Positions 8,663 to 20,491 are shown, counted from the first letter of the stretch. The stretch: DNA of 64,000 bases from Chitinophagaceae bacterium (GCA_016786885.1 JAEUVO010000082.1:52940-116939), one strand, 5' to 3'. Notes: generated from the letters alone by a model not told the origin. Translations and numbers: made by a program.

Positions 8663-11600
8663 TTATTCTTCCTCATCAAAAGCCATTGCCTCACGGGTAG
8701 TTTGCAACAGCTCATACTCCTCTTTACTTCCTACAATCATACTTTCAAACTCTCTGAGACCCGTACCGGCAGGTATCGGATGACCTGTGATCACATTCTC
8801 TTTTAATCCGAGCATATCATCTGTCTTACCATTAATAGCTGCAGAAGAAAGCACTTTAGTAGTTTCCTGGAATGAGGCGGCAGATATCCAGCTCGGAACA
8901 CCCAGAGAAGCCTTGGTAATACCCAACAGGGTTGGTGAAGATGTAGCAGGTTTTGCATCACGATACTCTACCAGTTTCCTATCACTACGACGAAGGATGG
9001 AATTTTCTTCCCTCACTTCACGAAGACTTACGATCTGGCCTGCACGGAGTTTAGTGCTATCACCTATCTCGGTCACTACTTTTTTATCAAAGATGTAATC
9101 ATTCTCCTCTACAAACTCAAATTTGTCAGTCAAATCATCTTCAAGGAATCTTGTATCACCCGGATCCACAATATTAACCTTACGCATCATCTGGCGAACA
9201 ATCACCTCAATATGCTTGTCATTGATCTTCACACCCTGCAAACGATAAACTTCCTGTATCTCATTCACCACATACTCCTGAACTGCAAACGGCCCTTTAA
9301 TAGAGAGAATATCGAACGGGGCGATTTGTCCATCAGACAATGAAGCGCCAGCTTTTACAAAGTCGCCGTCCTGTGCCAGAATCTGTCTTGTCAGCGGAAC
9401 GAGGTATTTCTTTTGTACACCATCTTTTGCTTCGATGATGATCTCCCGGTTACCTCTTTTAATCGCACCCATCATTACTACACCATCAATTTCAGAAACA
9501 ACTGCAGGGTTGCTTGGGTTTCTCGCTTCGAACAACTCAGTTACACGGGGAAGACCACCGGTAATATCTCTTAACTTACCAAGAATACGGGGGATTTTTA
9601 CAATTACCTGTCCGGCTTTAACATCATCACCTTCCTCCATGATGATATGACTTCCTGTAGGCAGGTTGTATGATTTTTTGTCCTTACCTTCTACTACGAT
9701 AGATGGTATCTTAGTTTTGTCTCTTGTTTCAATAACTACTTTTTCACGGTGCCCTGTTTGTTCATCCGCTTCTTCACGGTAAGTAACGCCATCAATTACA
9801 TTTTCAAACTTCACTGTACCATTGATCTCTGCCATGATTACGTTATTAAACGGATCCCATGTGCAGATTACATCACCTTTATTTACTTTCTGACCGTCTT
9901 TTACGTTCAGCGTAGCACCATAAGGGATATTGTTAGTGATCAGTAAGCGATCATTTTTAGTATCAATGATACGAACCTCACCGGTACGTCCGATAACAAC
10001 AGGTGTTTTAGTGCCTTCATTGTTTTCAATAATAACAGTACGAAGACCATCAAACTGAATAGTACCGTCAAACTTAGCAGCCAAGGTTGATTCTACAGAT
10101 GCAGAACCAGCCACACCACCTACGTGGAAAGTACGGAGTGTAAGCTGGGTACCAGGCTCACCAATTGACTGGGCTGCAATAATACCAACAGCGTCACCCT
10201 TCTGAGCGATATTGCCGCTCGCAAGGTTCTTACCATAACACTTCACGCAAACTCCTCTCTTGCTCTCGCAAGTAAGTACTGAACGTATTTCTACCGTTTC
10301 GATACCTGCATCTTCGATCTTCTTCGCAATATCAATGGTGATCTCCTCACCACCGGCAACAATCAGTTGCTCATTTACTGGATCATACACATCATGCAAT
10401 GATGTACGGCCAGCTATCCTGTCGCTCAATGGTTCAATAACATCTTCATTATCTTTTAAGGCAGTTGTTGCAATACCACGCAGTGTTCCGCAGTCCTCTT
10501 CGGTGATCACCACATCCTGGGCAACATCCACCAGACGGCGGGTAAGATAACCGGCATCAGCCGTTTTAAGGGCCGTATCAGCCAAACCTTTTCTTGCACC
10601 GTGGGTAGAGATAAAGTAATCCAATACATTCAATCCGCCTTTAAAGTTGGAAAGAATCGGGTTTTCAATGATCTCTGAACCAGTAGAGCCGGATTTTCTT
10701 GGCTTCGCCATCAATCCCCTGATACCTGCCAGCTGTTTGATCTGTTGTTTAGAACCCCTTGCACCGGAATCAAGCATCATGTAGACAGAATTAAATCCTT
10801 GCTTATCATTACTCAATTCCCTGATCAATGTTTCTGTGATGCGGGTATCCACACGGCTCCAGATATCTACAATCTGGTTATAGCGTTCATTGTTGGTGAT
10901 AAGACCCATATTATAGCTATCCCACACTTCATCAACTTCGCCTTTTGCATTATCCAGTAATTCTTCCTTTACATCAGGAATGATCAGGTCATTAATATTA
11001 AATGACAAACCACCCTGGAAGGCTGTACGGAAGCCTAACTGTTTGATATCATCAAGGAACTTCGCTGTTTTAGGTACGTTGGTGATTTTGATAATATCAC
11101 CAATGATCTCCCGAAGATTCTTTTTAGTTAATAAAGCATTTACGAAACCTACTTCTGCAGGTACATGCTGGTTAAACAATACACGACCAACTGTAGTTTC
11201 GATCAATTTATGCTCCAACAATCCATCTGCATTACGGATGTTTGCTTTTACCTTTATCCAGGCATGCAGGTCTACCACACCTTCATTGTATGCAATGATA
11301 ACCTCTTCACTTGAATAGAAAACTTTTCCTTCGCCACGAACAGTTTCTGTCGCAGTTGTTTTCTTACCCTTGGTGATATAATACAAACCAAGTACCATGT
11401 CCTGTGAGGGAAGTGTGATTGGTGTACCATTCTGCGGGTTCAAAATGTTGTGTGATGCGAGCATCAATAACTGGGCTTCTAAAATAGCAGCATGGCTCAA
11501 AGGCACATGTACCGCCATCTGGTCACCATCAAAGTCGGCGTTGAATGCAGTCGTTACCAACGGGTGCAGCTGGATAGCTTTACCTTCGATCAACTTGGGC

Positions 11601-12955
11601 TGGAAGGCCTGGATTGACAAACGGTGCAGCGTTGGGGCACGGTTCAACATTACCGGGTGCCCTTTCAAAATATTTTCAAGGATATCCCAAACCACAGCTT
11701 CCTTCTTGTCTACCAGTTTCCTTGCAGACTTCACTGTTTTTACGATACCTCTTTCAATCAACTTACGAATGATAAATGGCTTGAATAACTCGGCAGCCAT
11801 ATCTTTTGGTAATCCGCACTCATGCAGTTTCAGTTCAGGACCTACCACGATAACAGAACGACCAGAATAGTCAACCCTTTTACCTAACAGGTTCTGACGG
11901 AAACGACCTTGTTTACCTTTCAACACATCACTGAGTGATTTCAATGCACGGCCACCTTCTGCTTTTACAGCATTTGATTTACGGCTGTTATCAAACAATG
12001 AATCCACGGCTTCCTGCAGCATCCTTTTCTCGTTACGAAGGATTACTTCAGGAGCTTTGATCTCTAATAATCTTTTCAAACGGTTATTACGGATAATAAC
12101 ACGACGATAAAGATCATTCAGATCAGAAGAAGCAAAACGACCACCATCCAGCGGTACTAACGGACGCAGTTCCGGTGGAATAACGGGTATGTATTGCATT
12201 ACCATCCATTCAGGACGGTTAGTTATTCTTGTATTGGCATCACGAAATGCTTCAACAACGCTCAAACGCTTTAAGGCATCGGCCTTACGTTGCTGAGATG
12301 TTTCAGTTGCTGCTGCATTTCTCAGATCAAATGATAATTGATCGAGGTCGATACGCTGTAACATATCATGCACAGCCTCAGCGCCCATTTTAGCAATGAA
12401 TTTATTCGGATCATCATCCGGGAGGTACTGGTTGTCTTTTGGTAAAGTTTCCAGTATGTCCAGGTATTCTTCCTCTGTCAGCAGATCACCAACATTCTGT
12501 CCTTTGTCGGCACGAATACCTGTTTGGATAACAACGAATCTTTCGTAATAAACGATAGTTTCTAATTTCTTAGAACTTACGCCTAACAGGTAACCGATCT
12601 TATTAGGTAATGATTTAAAATACCAGATATGTACAACTGGCACCACCAGTTTGATGTGACCCATTCTTTCACGACGAACTTTTTTCTCAGTTACTTCCAC
12701 ACCACAACGGTCGCACACGATGCCTTTATAACGGATACGTTTGTACTTTCCGCAAGCACATTCGTAGTCTTTTACCGGGCCAAAAATTCTTTCGCAGAAC
12801 AAACCATCTCTTTCAGGTTTGTACGTACGATAGTTGATCGTTTCGGGCTTTAAGATTTCACCGTAGCTTCTTTCCAGGATAGTATCCGGAGAAGCCAAAC
12901 CAATTGTGATCTGTGAAAAAGCCGCTTTGGGACGATTTTCTTTTCTGATAGCCAT
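8663..12955 (-). CDS. rpoC: DNA-directed RNA polymerase subunit beta'
   Basis: 1430 residues, full length for Bacteroidota. The N-terminal zinc ribbon ([20 protein letters not shown]) is intact. The catalytic magnesium loop NADFDGD lies at residues 472-478, and the second zinc site ([13 protein letters not shown]) and the bridge/trigger helix region ([20 protein letters not shown]) are present. It forms the catalytic core of RNA polymerase with RpoB, its upstream neighbour 124 bases away. A clear terminator follows. A 16-bp inverted repeat fills part of the rpoB-rpoC spacer. Confidence 0.99.
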   Translation of the reverse strand: MAIRKENRPKAAFSQITIGLASPDTILERSYGEILKPETINYRTYKPERDGLFCERIFGPVKDYECACGKYKRIRYKGIVCDRCGVEVTEKKVRRERMGHIKLVVPVVHIWYFKSLPNKIGYLLGVSSKKLETIVYYERFVVIQTGIRADKGQNVGDLLTEEEYLDILETLPKDNQYLPDDDPNKFIAKMGAEAVHDMLQRIDLDQLSFDLRNAAATETSQQRKADALKRLSVVEAFRDANTRITNRPEWMVMQYIPVIPPELRPLVPLDGGRFASSDLNDLYRRVIIRNNRLKRLLEIKAPEVILRNEKRMLQEAVDSLFDNSRKSNAVKAEGGRALKSLSDVLKGKQGRFRQNLLGKRVDYSGRSVIVVGPELKLHECGLPKDMAAELFKPFIIRKLIERGIVKTVKSARKLVDKKEAVVWDILENILKGHPVMLNRAPTLHRLSIQAFQPKLIEGKAIQLHPLVTTAFNADFDGDQMAVHVPLSHAAILEAQLLMLASHNILNPQNGTPITLPSQDMVLGLYYITKGKKTTATETVRGEGKVFYSSEEVIIAYNEGVVDLHAWIKVKANIRNADGLLEHKLIETTVGRVLFNQHVPAEVGFVNALLTKKNLREIIGDIIKITNVPKTAKFLDDIKQLGFRTAFQGGLSFNINDLIIPDVKEELLDNAKGEVDEVWDSYNMGLITNNERYNQIVDIWSRVDTRITETLIRELSNDKQGFNSVYMMLDSGARGSKQQIKQLAGIRGLMAKPRKSGSTGSEIIENPILSNFKGGLNVLDYFISTHGARKGLADTALKTADAGYLTRRLVDVAQDVVITEEDCGTLRGIATTALKDNEDVIEPLSDRIAGRTSLHDVYDPVNEQLIVAGGEEITIDIAKKIEDAGIETVEIRSVLTCESKRGVCVKCYGKNLASGNIAQKGDAVGIIAAQSIGEPGTQLTLRTFHVGGVAGSASVESTLAAKFDGTIQFDGLRTVIIENNEGTKTPVVIGRTGEVRIIDTKNDRLLITNNIPYGATLNVKDGQKVNKGDVICTWDPFNNVIMAEINGTVKFENVIDGVTYREEADEQTGHREKVVIETRDKTKIPSIVVEGKDKKSYNLPTGSHIIMEEGDDVKAGQVIVKIPRILGKLRDITGGLPRVTELFEARNPSNPAVVSEIDGVVMMGAIKRGNREIIIEAKDGVQKKYLVPLTRQILAQDGDFVKAGASLSDGQIAPFDILSIKGPFAVQEYVVNEIQEVYRLQGVKINDKHIEVIVRQMMRKVNIVDPGDTRFLEDDLTDKFEFVEENDYIFDKKVVTEIGDSTKLRAGQIVSLREVREENSILRRSDRKLVEYRDAKPATSSPTLLGITKASLGVPSWISAASFQETTKVLSSAAINGKTDDMLGLKENVITGHPIPAGTGLREFESMIVGSKEEYELLQTTREAMAFDEEE

Positions 12956-12996
12956 GTTATTCTTTATAGTTGTTAGACTCTAGTGTTATTAAATTC

Positions 12997-13070
12997 AAAA
13001 ATCAAAAGTCAATTGGTCTCCGTCAACTGTAAGACTCTTCCTGATTTGAAGTTTTTGACTTTTAATTTTT
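12997..13070. repeat. Inverted repeat in the rpoB-rpoC spacer
   Basis: Arms at 12997-13012 and 13055-13070 pair over 15 of 16 positions (AAAAATCAAAAGTCAA against TTGACTTTTAATTTTT), with 42 bases between. The core TCAAAAGTCA also forms the arm of the inverted repeat at 22102-22150. It could slow or modulate transcription between rpoB and rpoC, or be a dispersed repeat. Confidence 0.65.
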
Positions 13071-13078
13071 ACTTTTTC

Positions 13079-16000
13079 TTATTCAAATTTGAGATCTAAA
13101 CCCAACCCTCTCAATTCATGCACCAATACATTGAATGATTCAGGTACTCCGGCTCTCGGCACATTCTCTCCTTTCACGATAGACTCATAAGTTTTAGCAC
13201 GGCCGATAATATCATCCGACTTAATCGTCAATAATTCCTGGAGAATGTTTGATGCCCCGTACGCTTCCAATGCCCACACTTCCATCTCACCAAAACGCTG
13301 ACCACCGAACTGTGCCTTACCACCCAGCGGTTGCTGTGTAATTAAGCTGTATGGTCCGATCGAACGGGCATGCATCTTGTCATCCACCATGTGGTGAAGT
13401 TTGATAACATAAATGATACCTACTGTAGCTTTCTGGTGGAAACGTTCTCCGGTTTCCCCATCATACAAGTAAGTGTGCCCATACATTGGAATTTCAGCTT
13501 GCTTACAGTATTCAGCTATCTCATCAACTGAAGCTCCATCAAATATTGGTGTAGAGAATTTCAATCCTAATTTTTCTCCAGTCCAGCCAAGAATGGTCTC
13601 ATAGATCTGTCCAAGATTCATACGGCTCGGTACACCCAACGGGTTCAATACTACATCAACTGGTGTTCCATCTTCAAGGAACGGCATATCTTCCTGGCGA
13701 ACGATCTTGGCAACAATACCTTTGTTACCGTGACGACCAGCCATTTTATCACCCACCTTCAGCTTACGCTTAACTGCGAGGTAAACTTTTGCCAGTTTCA
13801 ATACACCCGCAGGTAATTCATCCCCAATTGAGATATTGAATTTCTCTCTTTTGTAACGGCCTAACTCTTCGTTGAACTTAATGTTGTAGTTATGCAAGAG
13901 AGTATTGATCTGGTCATCAACTTTCCTGTCATTGGTCCAACCCAGCGGATTAATATTTGCATAGTCCAGTCCACGAAGATTCTTTTCAGTGAACTTAGAT
14001 CCTTTGCCTATCTGTACCTCACCAAAGTTGTTGCTAACACCGGCAGAAACATGATCTTTCAGCAAAGTAGTGAGCTTCTCCAGCAACACTTCCATCAGGT
14101 CAGTTTCATTCTTCTCATGCATTCTTTCCAGCTTCTCGATGGCTGCTTTCTCTCTTACTTTAGCATTCTTATCTTTCTTGGCTCTCTGGAATAATTTTTT
14201 ACCGATCACCACCCCTTCCACTCCGTTTGGAGCTTTTAATGAAGCATCTTTTGCATCACCTGCTTTATCGCCAAAGATGGCACGAAGCAGTTTTTCTTCC
14301 GGAGTTGGATCAGATTCACCTTTCGGAGTGATTTTACCAATTAATATATCACCTTCTTTTACTTGTGCACCAATTCTGATAATACCATTCTCATCCAGGT
14401 CCTTAGTTGCTTCTTCAGAAACGTTAGGAATATCCGGTGTCAGTTCTTCTTCACCCAGTTTGGTATCACGAACTTCTAATTCATACTCAGAAATGTGAAC
14501 AGAAGTAAAGAGATCTTCTTTTACTACTCTTTCGCTGATTACAATAGCATCCTCGAAATTGTAACCCTTCCATGGCATGAAAGCTACTTTCAAATTTTTA
14601 CCAAGAGCTAATTCTCCATTTTGTGTAGCATATCCCTCAGTCAGGAAATCTCCCCTCTTTACTTTCTGACCTTTCTTCACAGCAGGTCTCAGGTTAATAC
14701 AGGTTTCCTGGTTTGTTTTGATAAATTTCGTCAGTCTGTATACTCTCAGATCATCCTCAAAGCTTACTAATTTTTCTGCTTCATCCCTGTCATAACGAAC
14801 ATGAATCTCATTTGCATCTACAAACTCTACCACTCCATTACCATCAGCGTGGATCTGAATCCTGGCATCTCTGGCTGCTTTACCTTCTAACCCTGTACCA
14901 ACGATAGGAACATCGGGCCTTAACAGCGGAACAGCCTGGCGTTGCATGTTCGAACCCATCAGGGCACGGTTAGCATCGTCATGCTCAAGGAATGGGATCA
15001 GAGAAGCACTCAGACCAACGATCTGGTTGGGTGCAACGTCCATGAATTCCACGTCATTTTTATCAAGGATCGGAAAATCTCCTGTCTCACGACTTACAAT
15101 TTTCTCTTCTTTGAAATTTCCTTTTTCATCAAGCGGAGTATTTGCCTGTGCAATTTTCGCAAGGTCTTCTTCCTCTGCACTCAGGAAACTTAATTCCTTC
15201 ATGTTTACTTTTCCTTCATTTACTTTGCGATAAGGCGTTTCAATAAAGCCCATATCATTGATCTTAGCATGCACACAAAGTGTCGAGATCAAACCAATGT
15301 TTGGACCTTCTGGTGTTTCAATAGTACACAAACGACCATAGTGAGAATAGTGTACGTCACGAACCTCAAAACCGGCTCTTTCACGGCTCAGACCACCTGG
15401 CCCGAGTGCTGATATACGACGTTTGTGAGTTATTTCAGATAATGGGTTTGTCTGATCAAGAAATTGTGATAGCTGTGATGTTCCAAAGAAAGAATTGATC
15501 ACAGAAGACAATGTTCTTGCATTAATCAAATCAACTGGAGTAAACACTTCATTATCCCTTACGTTCATCCTTTCACGGATAGTTCTTGCCATACGGGCCA
15601 AACCAACTCCGAACTGAGCATACAATTGTTCCCCAACTGTACGTACACGACGATTACTCAGGTGATCGATATCATCAATCTCTGCTTTACCATTAGTTAA
15701 GCGAACGAGATATTTGATGATTAAAATAATATCCTCTTTAGTAAGTGTTTTCTTTTCCAGTGGTAAGTCAACGTTCAGCTTACGGTTGATCTTGTAACGA
15801 CCAACTTCTCCCAAATCATACCGCTTATCACTGAAGAATAATTTGTCAATGATACCACGGGCCGTTTCATTATCCGGGGCATCTGCTCCACGTAATTGAC
15901 GATAGATAAACTGAACCGCTTCCAGTTCACTATTTGACGTATCCTTGTTTAGAGTGTTGTAGATGATTGCATAATCCCCGCCCACATCTTCACGCTGAAT

Positions 16001-16882
16001 AAACACACTGGCCACCTCCATTTCAGAAATGGTCACAATTGCTTCTTCATCAAGCACAGTATCCCTCTCCATCACTATTTCGTTTCTTTCAATAGAAACT
16101 ACTTCGCCAGTATCTTCATCTACAAAATCTTCAACCCATGTTCTCAGTACCCTTGCCGCAAGACGCTTACCAACATATTTGCTCAACGTCTTTTTATCAG
16201 TTTTTACTTCATCAGCCATACCAAACAGTTCGAGGATGTCCTTATCTGTTTCGTAGCCGATAGAACGTAACAATGTAGTTACAGGGAATTTTTTCTTACG
16301 GTCAATGTATGCGTACATCACATTATTAATGTCTGTAGCAAATTCCATCCAGGCACCTTTAAAAGGAATAACCCTTGCAGAGTAGATTTTTGTTCCGTTC
16401 GGGTGAACAGACTGACCAAAGAATACACCTGGTGAACGATGTAACTGGGAAACAACTACCCTCTCCGCTCCGTTGATAACGAATGTACCACGGGGCGTCA
16501 TGTAGGGGATATTTCCCAGGAATACGTCCTGAACGATTGTCTGGAAATCGACGTGTTCTTCATCATTACAGCTCAAACGAAGTTTGGCCTTCAGGGGAAC
16601 AGCGTAAGTCAGTCCCCTTTCCATACACTCTTCAATGGTGTAACGGGGCGGATCGATGAAATAATCCAAAAATTCCAGTACGAAAATGTTCCGTGTATCG
16701 GTAATCGGGAAATTGTCCTTAAACACACGGAATAAACCTTCGATATTCCGCTTGTCCGGAGTAGTTTCTAACTGGAAAAACTCTTTGAACGATTGAATCT
16801 GTACTTCAAGTAGATCGGGTGTTTCAGCCAGGTGCTTGATTTTACCGAAATCCACTCTTGAGTTCATTTTTGTTGAAGACAT
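13079..16882 (-). CDS. rpoB: DNA-directed RNA polymerase subunit beta
   Basis: 1267 residues from the ATG at 16882 ([15 protein letters not shown]); the frame reaches back to 16921 but the extra 13 codons look like leader. An ATG at 16867 is the other candidate. The rifampicin-binding segment is recognisable ([19 protein letters not shown], then [19 protein letters not shown]), and it carries the usual sensitive-type residues as far as I can align them by eye. The C-terminus ([12 protein letters not shown]) is typical. It is transcribed from its own promoter at 17026-17055 rather than directly from rplL, because two unrelated genes lie in between. Confidence 0.99.
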   Translation of the reverse strand: MSSTKMNSRVDFGKIKHLAETPDLLEVQIQSFKEFFQLETTPDKRNIEGLFRVFKDNFPITDTRNIFVLEFLDYFIDPPRYTIEECMERGLTYAVPLKAKLRLSCNDEEHVDFQTIVQDVFLGNIPYMTPRGTFVINGAERVVVSQLHRSPGVFFGQSVHPNGTKIYSARVIPFKGAWMEFATDINNVMYAYIDRKKKFPVTTLLRSIGYETDKDILELFGMADEVKTDKKTLSKYVGKRLAARVLRTWVEDFVDEDTGEVVSIERNEIVMERDTVLDEEAIVTISEMEVASVFIQREDVGGDYAIIYNTLNKDTSNSELEAVQFIYRQLRGADAPDNETARGIIDKLFFSDKRYDLGEVGRYKINRKLNVDLPLEKKTLTKEDIILIIKYLVRLTNGKAEIDDIDHLSNRRVRTVGEQLYAQFGVGLARMARTIRERMNVRDNEVFTPVDLINARTLSSVINSFFGTSQLSQFLDQTNPLSEITHKRRISALGPGGLSRERAGFEVRDVHYSHYGRLCTIETPEGPNIGLISTLCVHAKINDMGFIETPYRKVNEGKVNMKELSFLSAEEEDLAKIAQANTPLDEKGNFKEEKIVSRETGDFPILDKNDVEFMDVAPNQIVGLSASLIPFLEHDDANRALMGSNMQRQAVPLLRPDVPIVGTGLEGKAARDARIQIHADGNGVVEFVDANEIHVRYDRDEAEKLVSFEDDLRVYRLTKFIKTNQETCINLRPAVKKGQKVKRGDFLTEGYATQNGELALGKNLKVAFMPWKGYNFEDAIVISERVVKEDLFTSVHISEYELEVRDTKLGEEELTPDIPNVSEEATKDLDENGIIRIGAQVKEGDILIGKITPKGESDPTPEEKLLRAIFGDKAGDAKDASLKAPNGVEGVVIGKKLFQRAKKDKNAKVREKAAIEKLERMHEKNETDLMEVLLEKLTTLLKDHVSAGVSNNFGEVQIGKGSKFTEKNLRGLDYANINPLGWTNDRKVDDQINTLLHNYNIKFNEELGRYKREKFNISIGDELPAGVLKLAKVYLAVKRKLKVGDKMAGRHGNKGIVAKIVRQEDMPFLEDGTPVDVVLNPLGVPSRMNLGQIYETILGWTGEKLGLKFSTPIFDGASVDEIAEYCKQAEIPMYGHTYLYDGETGERFHQKATVGIIYVIKLHHMVDDKMHARSIGPYSLITQQPLGGKAQFGGQRFGEMEVWALEAYGASNILQELLTIKSDDIIGRAKTYESIVKGENVPRAGVPESFNVLVHELRGLGLDLKFE

Positions 16883-17025
16883 ATGCGTAAAACCGGTTTT
16901 TACAACGTTGAGGACACACAAATCACATATAGACTCTCATTTTAGAAAAAACAAAAGTCAATGAAATTCAACTACTTACACATGATTTGGGATGTCAAAA
17001 TATGTTTGGCCAAAATAAAGGATTG

Positions 17026-17055
17026 CAAAGGTAGGGATTTAAATTTCTCAGCCAA
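17026..17055 (-). promoter_or_regulatory. rpoBC promoter (TTG-N19-TACCTTTG)
   Basis: On the minus strand a -33 TTG (17055-17053) is followed after 19 bases by TACCTTTG (17033-17026), a full match to TAnnTTTG. The predicted transcript starts near 17018, giving a leader of about 135 bases before rpoB. Confidence 0.7.
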
Positions 17056-17148
17056 GAAAAGTTTGCTCACAATAACCCGGCCAGAAATACCACTAAGTGG
17101 CCATTTTTTCTGATCTGTAGCTGCGGTAATTTGACTCAAAATAAGGCT

Positions 17149-18120
17149 ATGAAATGGAAGGAATTTGTTGCTGATTATCTCAATTTCAGCCGAAAAGACA
17201 GGATTGCGATAATTGCTATCCTGGGCATTGTTTTAGCAGTATTTTTCCTTCCAGAGGCTTTTTCAAAAAATTCTTCATTATCCAACAATTCCACTCCTGA
17301 TACGACTTGGATAACTGCCTTGAAAACGTTAGAACAAAAAGAAGCTGAAAGCTCAGATGAAAACCGGCAATATCCGGATGACAATAGTTCAAACTATCAA
17401 TACGATCGCAGAACCGGCAGTTACTCAGGAAACTCGAAAGAAGAGCTCTTTTATTTTGACCCAAACACCCTTTCACGGGAAGGCTGGCTGAGATTAGGTC
17501 TCAGGGAAAAGACCGTCAGTACTATTCAAAACTATCTCAGTAAAGGCGGACAGTTTAAAAAGCCAGAAGATCTACAAAAAATTTATGGGTTATTTCCTGA
17601 TGAGTTTAAGAGAATATCACCCTACATTAAAATTGAAATACCAGGTGAAGTAAATACATACAAAGATTTTACTGAAAAGGTACCGGTTGAAAACCCATCA
17701 GCAAAAACTTATACTCCCCGTTATTCGGTAATTGACATTAATTCAGCCGACACTACAGCGCTAATTATCCTACCGGGTATTGGAAGCAAATTAGCAACCC
17801 GGATCATTAATTTCAGAGACAAATTAGGAGGCTTTTATTCAATCAATCAGGTGGCTGAAACATATGGAGTACCTGATTCTACTTTTCAGCACATTAGGCA
17901 ATACCTTAAACTGGAAAATATTGCGTTGAGAAAGATAAACATCAACACGGCAACAGTAGATGAATTAAAAGCACATCCTTATATCCGTTACAGTATTGCT
18001 AACCCCATTATAGCTTATCGTAATGAGCATGGGCCATTTTCGAAGATAGAAGATTTAAAGAAAGTGATGGTGGTGACAGAAGAAGTGTATAAAAAAATTG
18101 TTCATTATATTAATCTGTAA
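17149..18120 (+). CDS. Membrane-anchored helix-hairpin-helix protein (ComEA-like repeats)
   Basis: 323 residues from the ATG at 17149; a TTG six codons earlier is possible. A single membrane helix near residues 20-38 (IAIIAILGIVLAVFF) is followed by a polar, Asn/Ser/Asp-rich linker, then three ComEA-type HhH units: FDPNTLSREGWLRLGL, ININSADTT-like with LPGIGSKLATRIINFRD, and ININTATVDELKAHPY. The last two are close to the DNA-binding repeat of ComEA, which suggests DNA binding at the membrane, for example in DNA uptake. No other competence genes are near. The gene sits between rplL and rpoB in the opposite direction; its end overlaps the end of the next minus-strand gene by 11 bases. Confidence 0.8.
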   Translation: MKWKEFVADYLNFSRKDRIAIIAILGIVLAVFFLPEAFSKNSSLSNNSTPDTTWITALKTLEQKEAESSDENRQYPDDNSSNYQYDRRTGSYSGNSKEELFYFDPNTLSREGWLRLGLREKTVSTIQNYLSKGGQFKKPEDLQKIYGLFPDEFKRISPYIKIEIPGEVNTYKDFTEKVPVENPSAKTYTPRYSVIDINSADTTALIILPGIGSKLATRIINFRDKLGGFYSINQVAETYGVPDSTFQHIRQYLKLENIALRKININTATVDELKAHPYIRYSIANPIIAYRNEHGPFSKIEDLKKVMVVTEEVYKKIVHYINL

Positions 18121-18595
18121 CATCAAAATTATCTATTCCTAGTACCATAAAATGGCTTTTGACAGAACCACTCCTATACAATGTAATACTCACAGTTATG
18201 CCATTATGCTTGAATCTCCAGCCATATATGGCGGGATTCCAGCTTTCGATTTTCAGTTGACTAATTTTATACTTTGTATTTAACATTACTGATATTCTGC
18301 TTTTCAAATCATCCGCTGATTTTCTTCCCTGTTTTTCATCCAGAGAATCCGCAACATCAGCCGTATAGTGAAACTTATTCCCTGCCACAAGTATTTCATT
18401 ATTTATTGTCCCTTCGAGAATTATCGCAGAATAAAAAATAGAATCGGATGATGCCAACCTCTTAAAAGTGCCACGAGAGTTAACTAAACCAACCTCCACA
18501 TCCTTGATGAGGGAGACAAATTGATCCTGGAAATTAGCCTGGCCATTCACCTGGAGAAATCCAAAAGAAAGTAACAAACAAACAAACAGCTTCAT
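18110..18595 (-). CDS. Hypothetical secreted protein
   Basis: 161 residues with a clear signal peptide (MKLFVCLLLSFGFLQVNG, cleavage near QA). I do not recognise the family. The rest is a mixed alpha/beta globular sequence with a conserved-looking middle (IFYSAIILEGTINNEILVAG) and a C-terminal beta-rich stretch (WRFKHNGITVSITLYRSG). No catalytic motif or lipobox is seen. It lies between the rplL terminator and rpoB, with no promoter that I can identify, and is likely an insertion into an otherwise conserved operon. Confidence 0.6.
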   Translation of the reverse strand: MKLFVCLLLSFGFLQVNGQANFQDQFVSLIKDVEVGLVNSRGTFKRLASSDSIFYSAIILEGTINNEILVAGNKFHYTADVADSLDEKQGRKSADDLKSRISVMLNTKYKISQLKIESWNPAIYGWRFKHNGITVSITLYRSGSVKSHFMVLGIDNFDVTD

Positions 18596-18644
18596 CTATT
18601 TTTTAAACCAAAATAAAAGTTTATTTGTTATTGAGTTGTTATAC

Positions 18645-18671
18645 TAAAAAACCCTCCGCAAAGCGAAGGGC
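18645..18671 (-). terminator. Terminator after rplL
   Basis: Minus-strand hairpin CCCTTCGC / GCGGAGGG (18670-18663 with 18659-18652, one G-U pair, 3-base loop), followed by UUUUUU. It ends the rplKAJL unit, 25 bases beyond the rplL stop. Confidence 0.88.
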
Positions 18672-18695
18672 TTTCAAAATTATTCAGTAAAGAAA

Positions 18696-19073
18696 TTAAG
18701 CAATCTCTACATCAGCACCAGCTTCTTTCAGCTTAGCTGCGATATCTTCAGCTTCTGCTTTAGAAACACCTTCTTTGATGTTCTTAGGAGCACCGTCTAC
18801 TAAGTCTTTCGCTTCTTTCAATCCTAAACCAGTCAGATCTTTAACGATCTTAACTACGTTCAGTTTTGAAGCACCACCGCTTTTCAATACAACATTGAAT
18901 GCAGTTTTTTCTTCAGCAGCGGCTGCGCCACCACCTTCGCCACCACCAGCCACAACAACTGCAGCTGCTGCAGGCTCAATACCATACTCTGATTTCAGAA
19001 AATCAGCTAATTCCTGTACTTCTTTTACTGTTAAGGCTACAAGGCCTTCTGCTAATGCTTTTACGTCTGCCAT
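18696..19073 (-). CDS. rplL: 50S ribosomal protein L7/L12
   Basis: 125 residues. A short N-terminal dimerisation helix ([21 protein letters not shown]), an Ala/Gly-rich hinge ([13 protein letters not shown]) and the conserved C-terminal domain ([29 protein letters not shown]) identify L7/L12, the stalk protein that recruits translation factors such as EF-Tu, which is also in this window. It is last in the rplK-rplA-rplJ-rplL unit and has its own terminator. The 135-base gap to rplJ contains three palindromes. Confidence 0.98.
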   Translation of the reverse strand: MADVKALAEGLVALTVKEVQELADFLKSEYGIEPAAAAVVVAGGGEGGGAAAAEEKTAFNVVLKSGGASKLNVVKIVKDLTGLGLKEAKDLVDGAPKNIKEGVSKAEAEDIAAKLKEAGADVEIA

Positions 19074-19107
19074 TTTGTTTGAATTTTTACCGCCTTCATT
19101 GTTTTTG

Positions 19108-19184
19108 ACTCCGGCGGAGTTTATAAAAATTGTTATGCCCCATCCCCTAAAGGGGAGTTATTAGACTCACATGGGGCTGTGAGT
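19108..19184. repeat. Three palindromes in the rplJ-rplL spacer
   Basis: ACTCCG-G-CGGAGT (19108-19120), CCCCTAAAGGGG (19144-19155) and ACTCACA-TGGGGC-TGTGAGT (19165-19184) occupy the spacer. Any of them could act as an RNA hairpin that sets the high rplL:rplJ ratio or as an mRNA-stability element. The middle one is the reverse complement of the palindrome before rplA at 20480. Confidence 0.7.
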
Positions 19185-19208
19185 TATTATTTAAAATAAA
19201 ATAATTCA

Positions 19209-19727
19209 TTATTCTGCTGTTGCTTCAGCACCTGCTTTCTGCTCATGATGGTGCAATAAAGCAGCCAGCACTCTCTTAGCCGGAGATTGCAACAAGCCGA
19301 TAACCTCTCCGATAAGTTCATTCTTAGTCTTGATCTGTGTAAGAGCTTTAAGATTATTATCACCTGTATACACATCACCATTGATGAAAGCTGCTTTCAA
19401 CACAGGTTTTTCACCATTACTTTCCTTGCGGAAAGAGCTGATGATCAATGCCGGTTCTTTAGGGTTTTCAGAAAACATCAGCGCAGTAACTTTGTGCAGC
19501 GAATCATACATACCTGCATATTTTTCACTGTCCAATGATTCCAATGCTTTTTTGATAAGCGTATTCTTAGCCACTTTCATTTCCACCTGCTTGTTAAAAC
19601 ATGCACGGCGCAATTTGCCCACCTGCTCTACAGACAGTGATTCTGTATCGGCAACATAGAAGTTATTGTATTGAGAGAATTTGCCTTTCAGCAACTCAAT
19701 CACTTCGTTTTTTTGATCTTTTGTCAT
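19209..19727 (-). CDS. rplJ: 50S ribosomal protein L10
   Basis: 172 residues, normal length. The N-terminus TKDQKNEVIELLKGKFSQYNNFYVADTESL is typical of L10, and the middle NTLIKKALE segment belongs to its rRNA-binding domain. It forms the base of the L7/L12 stalk. The gene follows rplA after 28 bases. The C-terminus (HHHEQKAGAEATAE) is the usual extended, charged tail that anchors L7/L12 dimers. Confidence 0.97.
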   Translation of the reverse strand: MTKDQKNEVIELLKGKFSQYNNFYVADTESLSVEQVGKLRRACFNKQVEMKVAKNTLIKKALESLDSEKYAGMYDSLHKVTALMFSENPKEPALIISSFRKESNGEKPVLKAAFINGDVYTGDNNLKALTQIKTKNELIGEVIGLLQSPAKRVLAALLHHHEQKAGAEATAE

Positions 19728-19755
19728 GATAATTAGTTTTTAATCACTTTATAGA

Positions 19756-20451
19756 TTAGTGAACAAATGCTTTTGCGTCAATAGCAATACCAGGGCTCAT
19801 TGAGCTGGCCATGCTGATTCCTTTTACATAAGTACCCTTGGCAGAAGAAGGTTTTGCTTTGAGGATCGCATTGATCAGCTCCTGGCTGTTCTCAGCGATC
19901 TTTTCCGGTGCAAAACTTACCCGGCCAATTGAAGCATGAATGATACCTACTTTATCAACTTTGAAAGCGATCTTACCGCCTTTTACATCATTGATTGCAT
20001 TCGCTACATCGTTTGTTACAGTACCTGTCTTAGGATTTGGCATCAGGTTACGGGGACCTAACACTTTACCCAGTTTACCAATCTTAGGCATTACACTCGG
20101 TGTAGCGATGATCACATCAACATCTACCCAACCACCTTCGATCTTTGTTACAAACTCGTCAAGACCTACATAATCCGCACCAGCGCCTTTTGCTTCAGCT
20201 TCTTTATCGGGTGTACAGAGAACTAATACTTTTTTTGTTTTACCAGTACCATGCGGCAGTGTAACCGTGCCACGGATAGCCTGGTCTGCTTTTTTGGGAT
20301 CTACACCCAAACGGATATGCAGATCTACGGAAGCGTCAAATTTGCAAGTGGTAATACTTTTCACCAATGCAGATGCTTCTTTTAATGAATATGCTTTGTT
20401 TGCGTCAACTTTTGTATCAGCAACTTTTCTTTTTTTACTAATGAACGCCAT
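19756..20451 (-). CDS. rplA: 50S ribosomal protein L1
   Basis: 231 residues. The L1 signature region is clear: [22 protein letters not shown] in the middle, with [20 protein letters not shown] and [13 protein letters not shown] upstream. L1 binds 23S rRNA at the E-site stalk and in many bacteria also represses its own operon by binding the rplK leader; the structured rplK leader here would suit that. It follows rplK after 41 bases that hold the CCCCTTTAGGGG palindrome. Confidence 0.98.
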   Translation of the reverse strand: MAFISKKRKVADTKVDANKAYSLKEASALVKSITTCKFDASVDLHIRLGVDPKKADQAIRGTVTLPHGTGKTKKVLVLCTPDKEAEAKGAGADYVGLDEFVTKIEGGWVDVDVIIATPSVMPKIGKLGKVLGPRNLMPNPKTGTVTNDVANAINDVKGGKIAFKVDKVGIIHASIGRVSFAPEKIAENSQELINAILKAKPSSAKGTYVKGISMASSMSPGIAIDAKAFVH

Positions 20452-20479
20452 AATTAATTCGTTTAAGAGTTTTACAAGT

Positions 20480-20491
20480 CCCCTTTAGGGG
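20480..20491. repeat. CCCCTTTAGGGG palindrome between rplK and rplA
   Basis: A 12-base element with arms CCCC and GGGG (flanked by partly pairing AAG and CTT) in the 41-base rplK-rplA spacer. The same element lies inverted in the rplJ-rplL spacer at 19144-19155. Confidence 0.65.

Noticed and set aside
18775..19164. Small open frames opposite rplL and rplJ
   Set aside because: They are frame shadows of the ribosomal genes, with the composition of antisense coding sequence.
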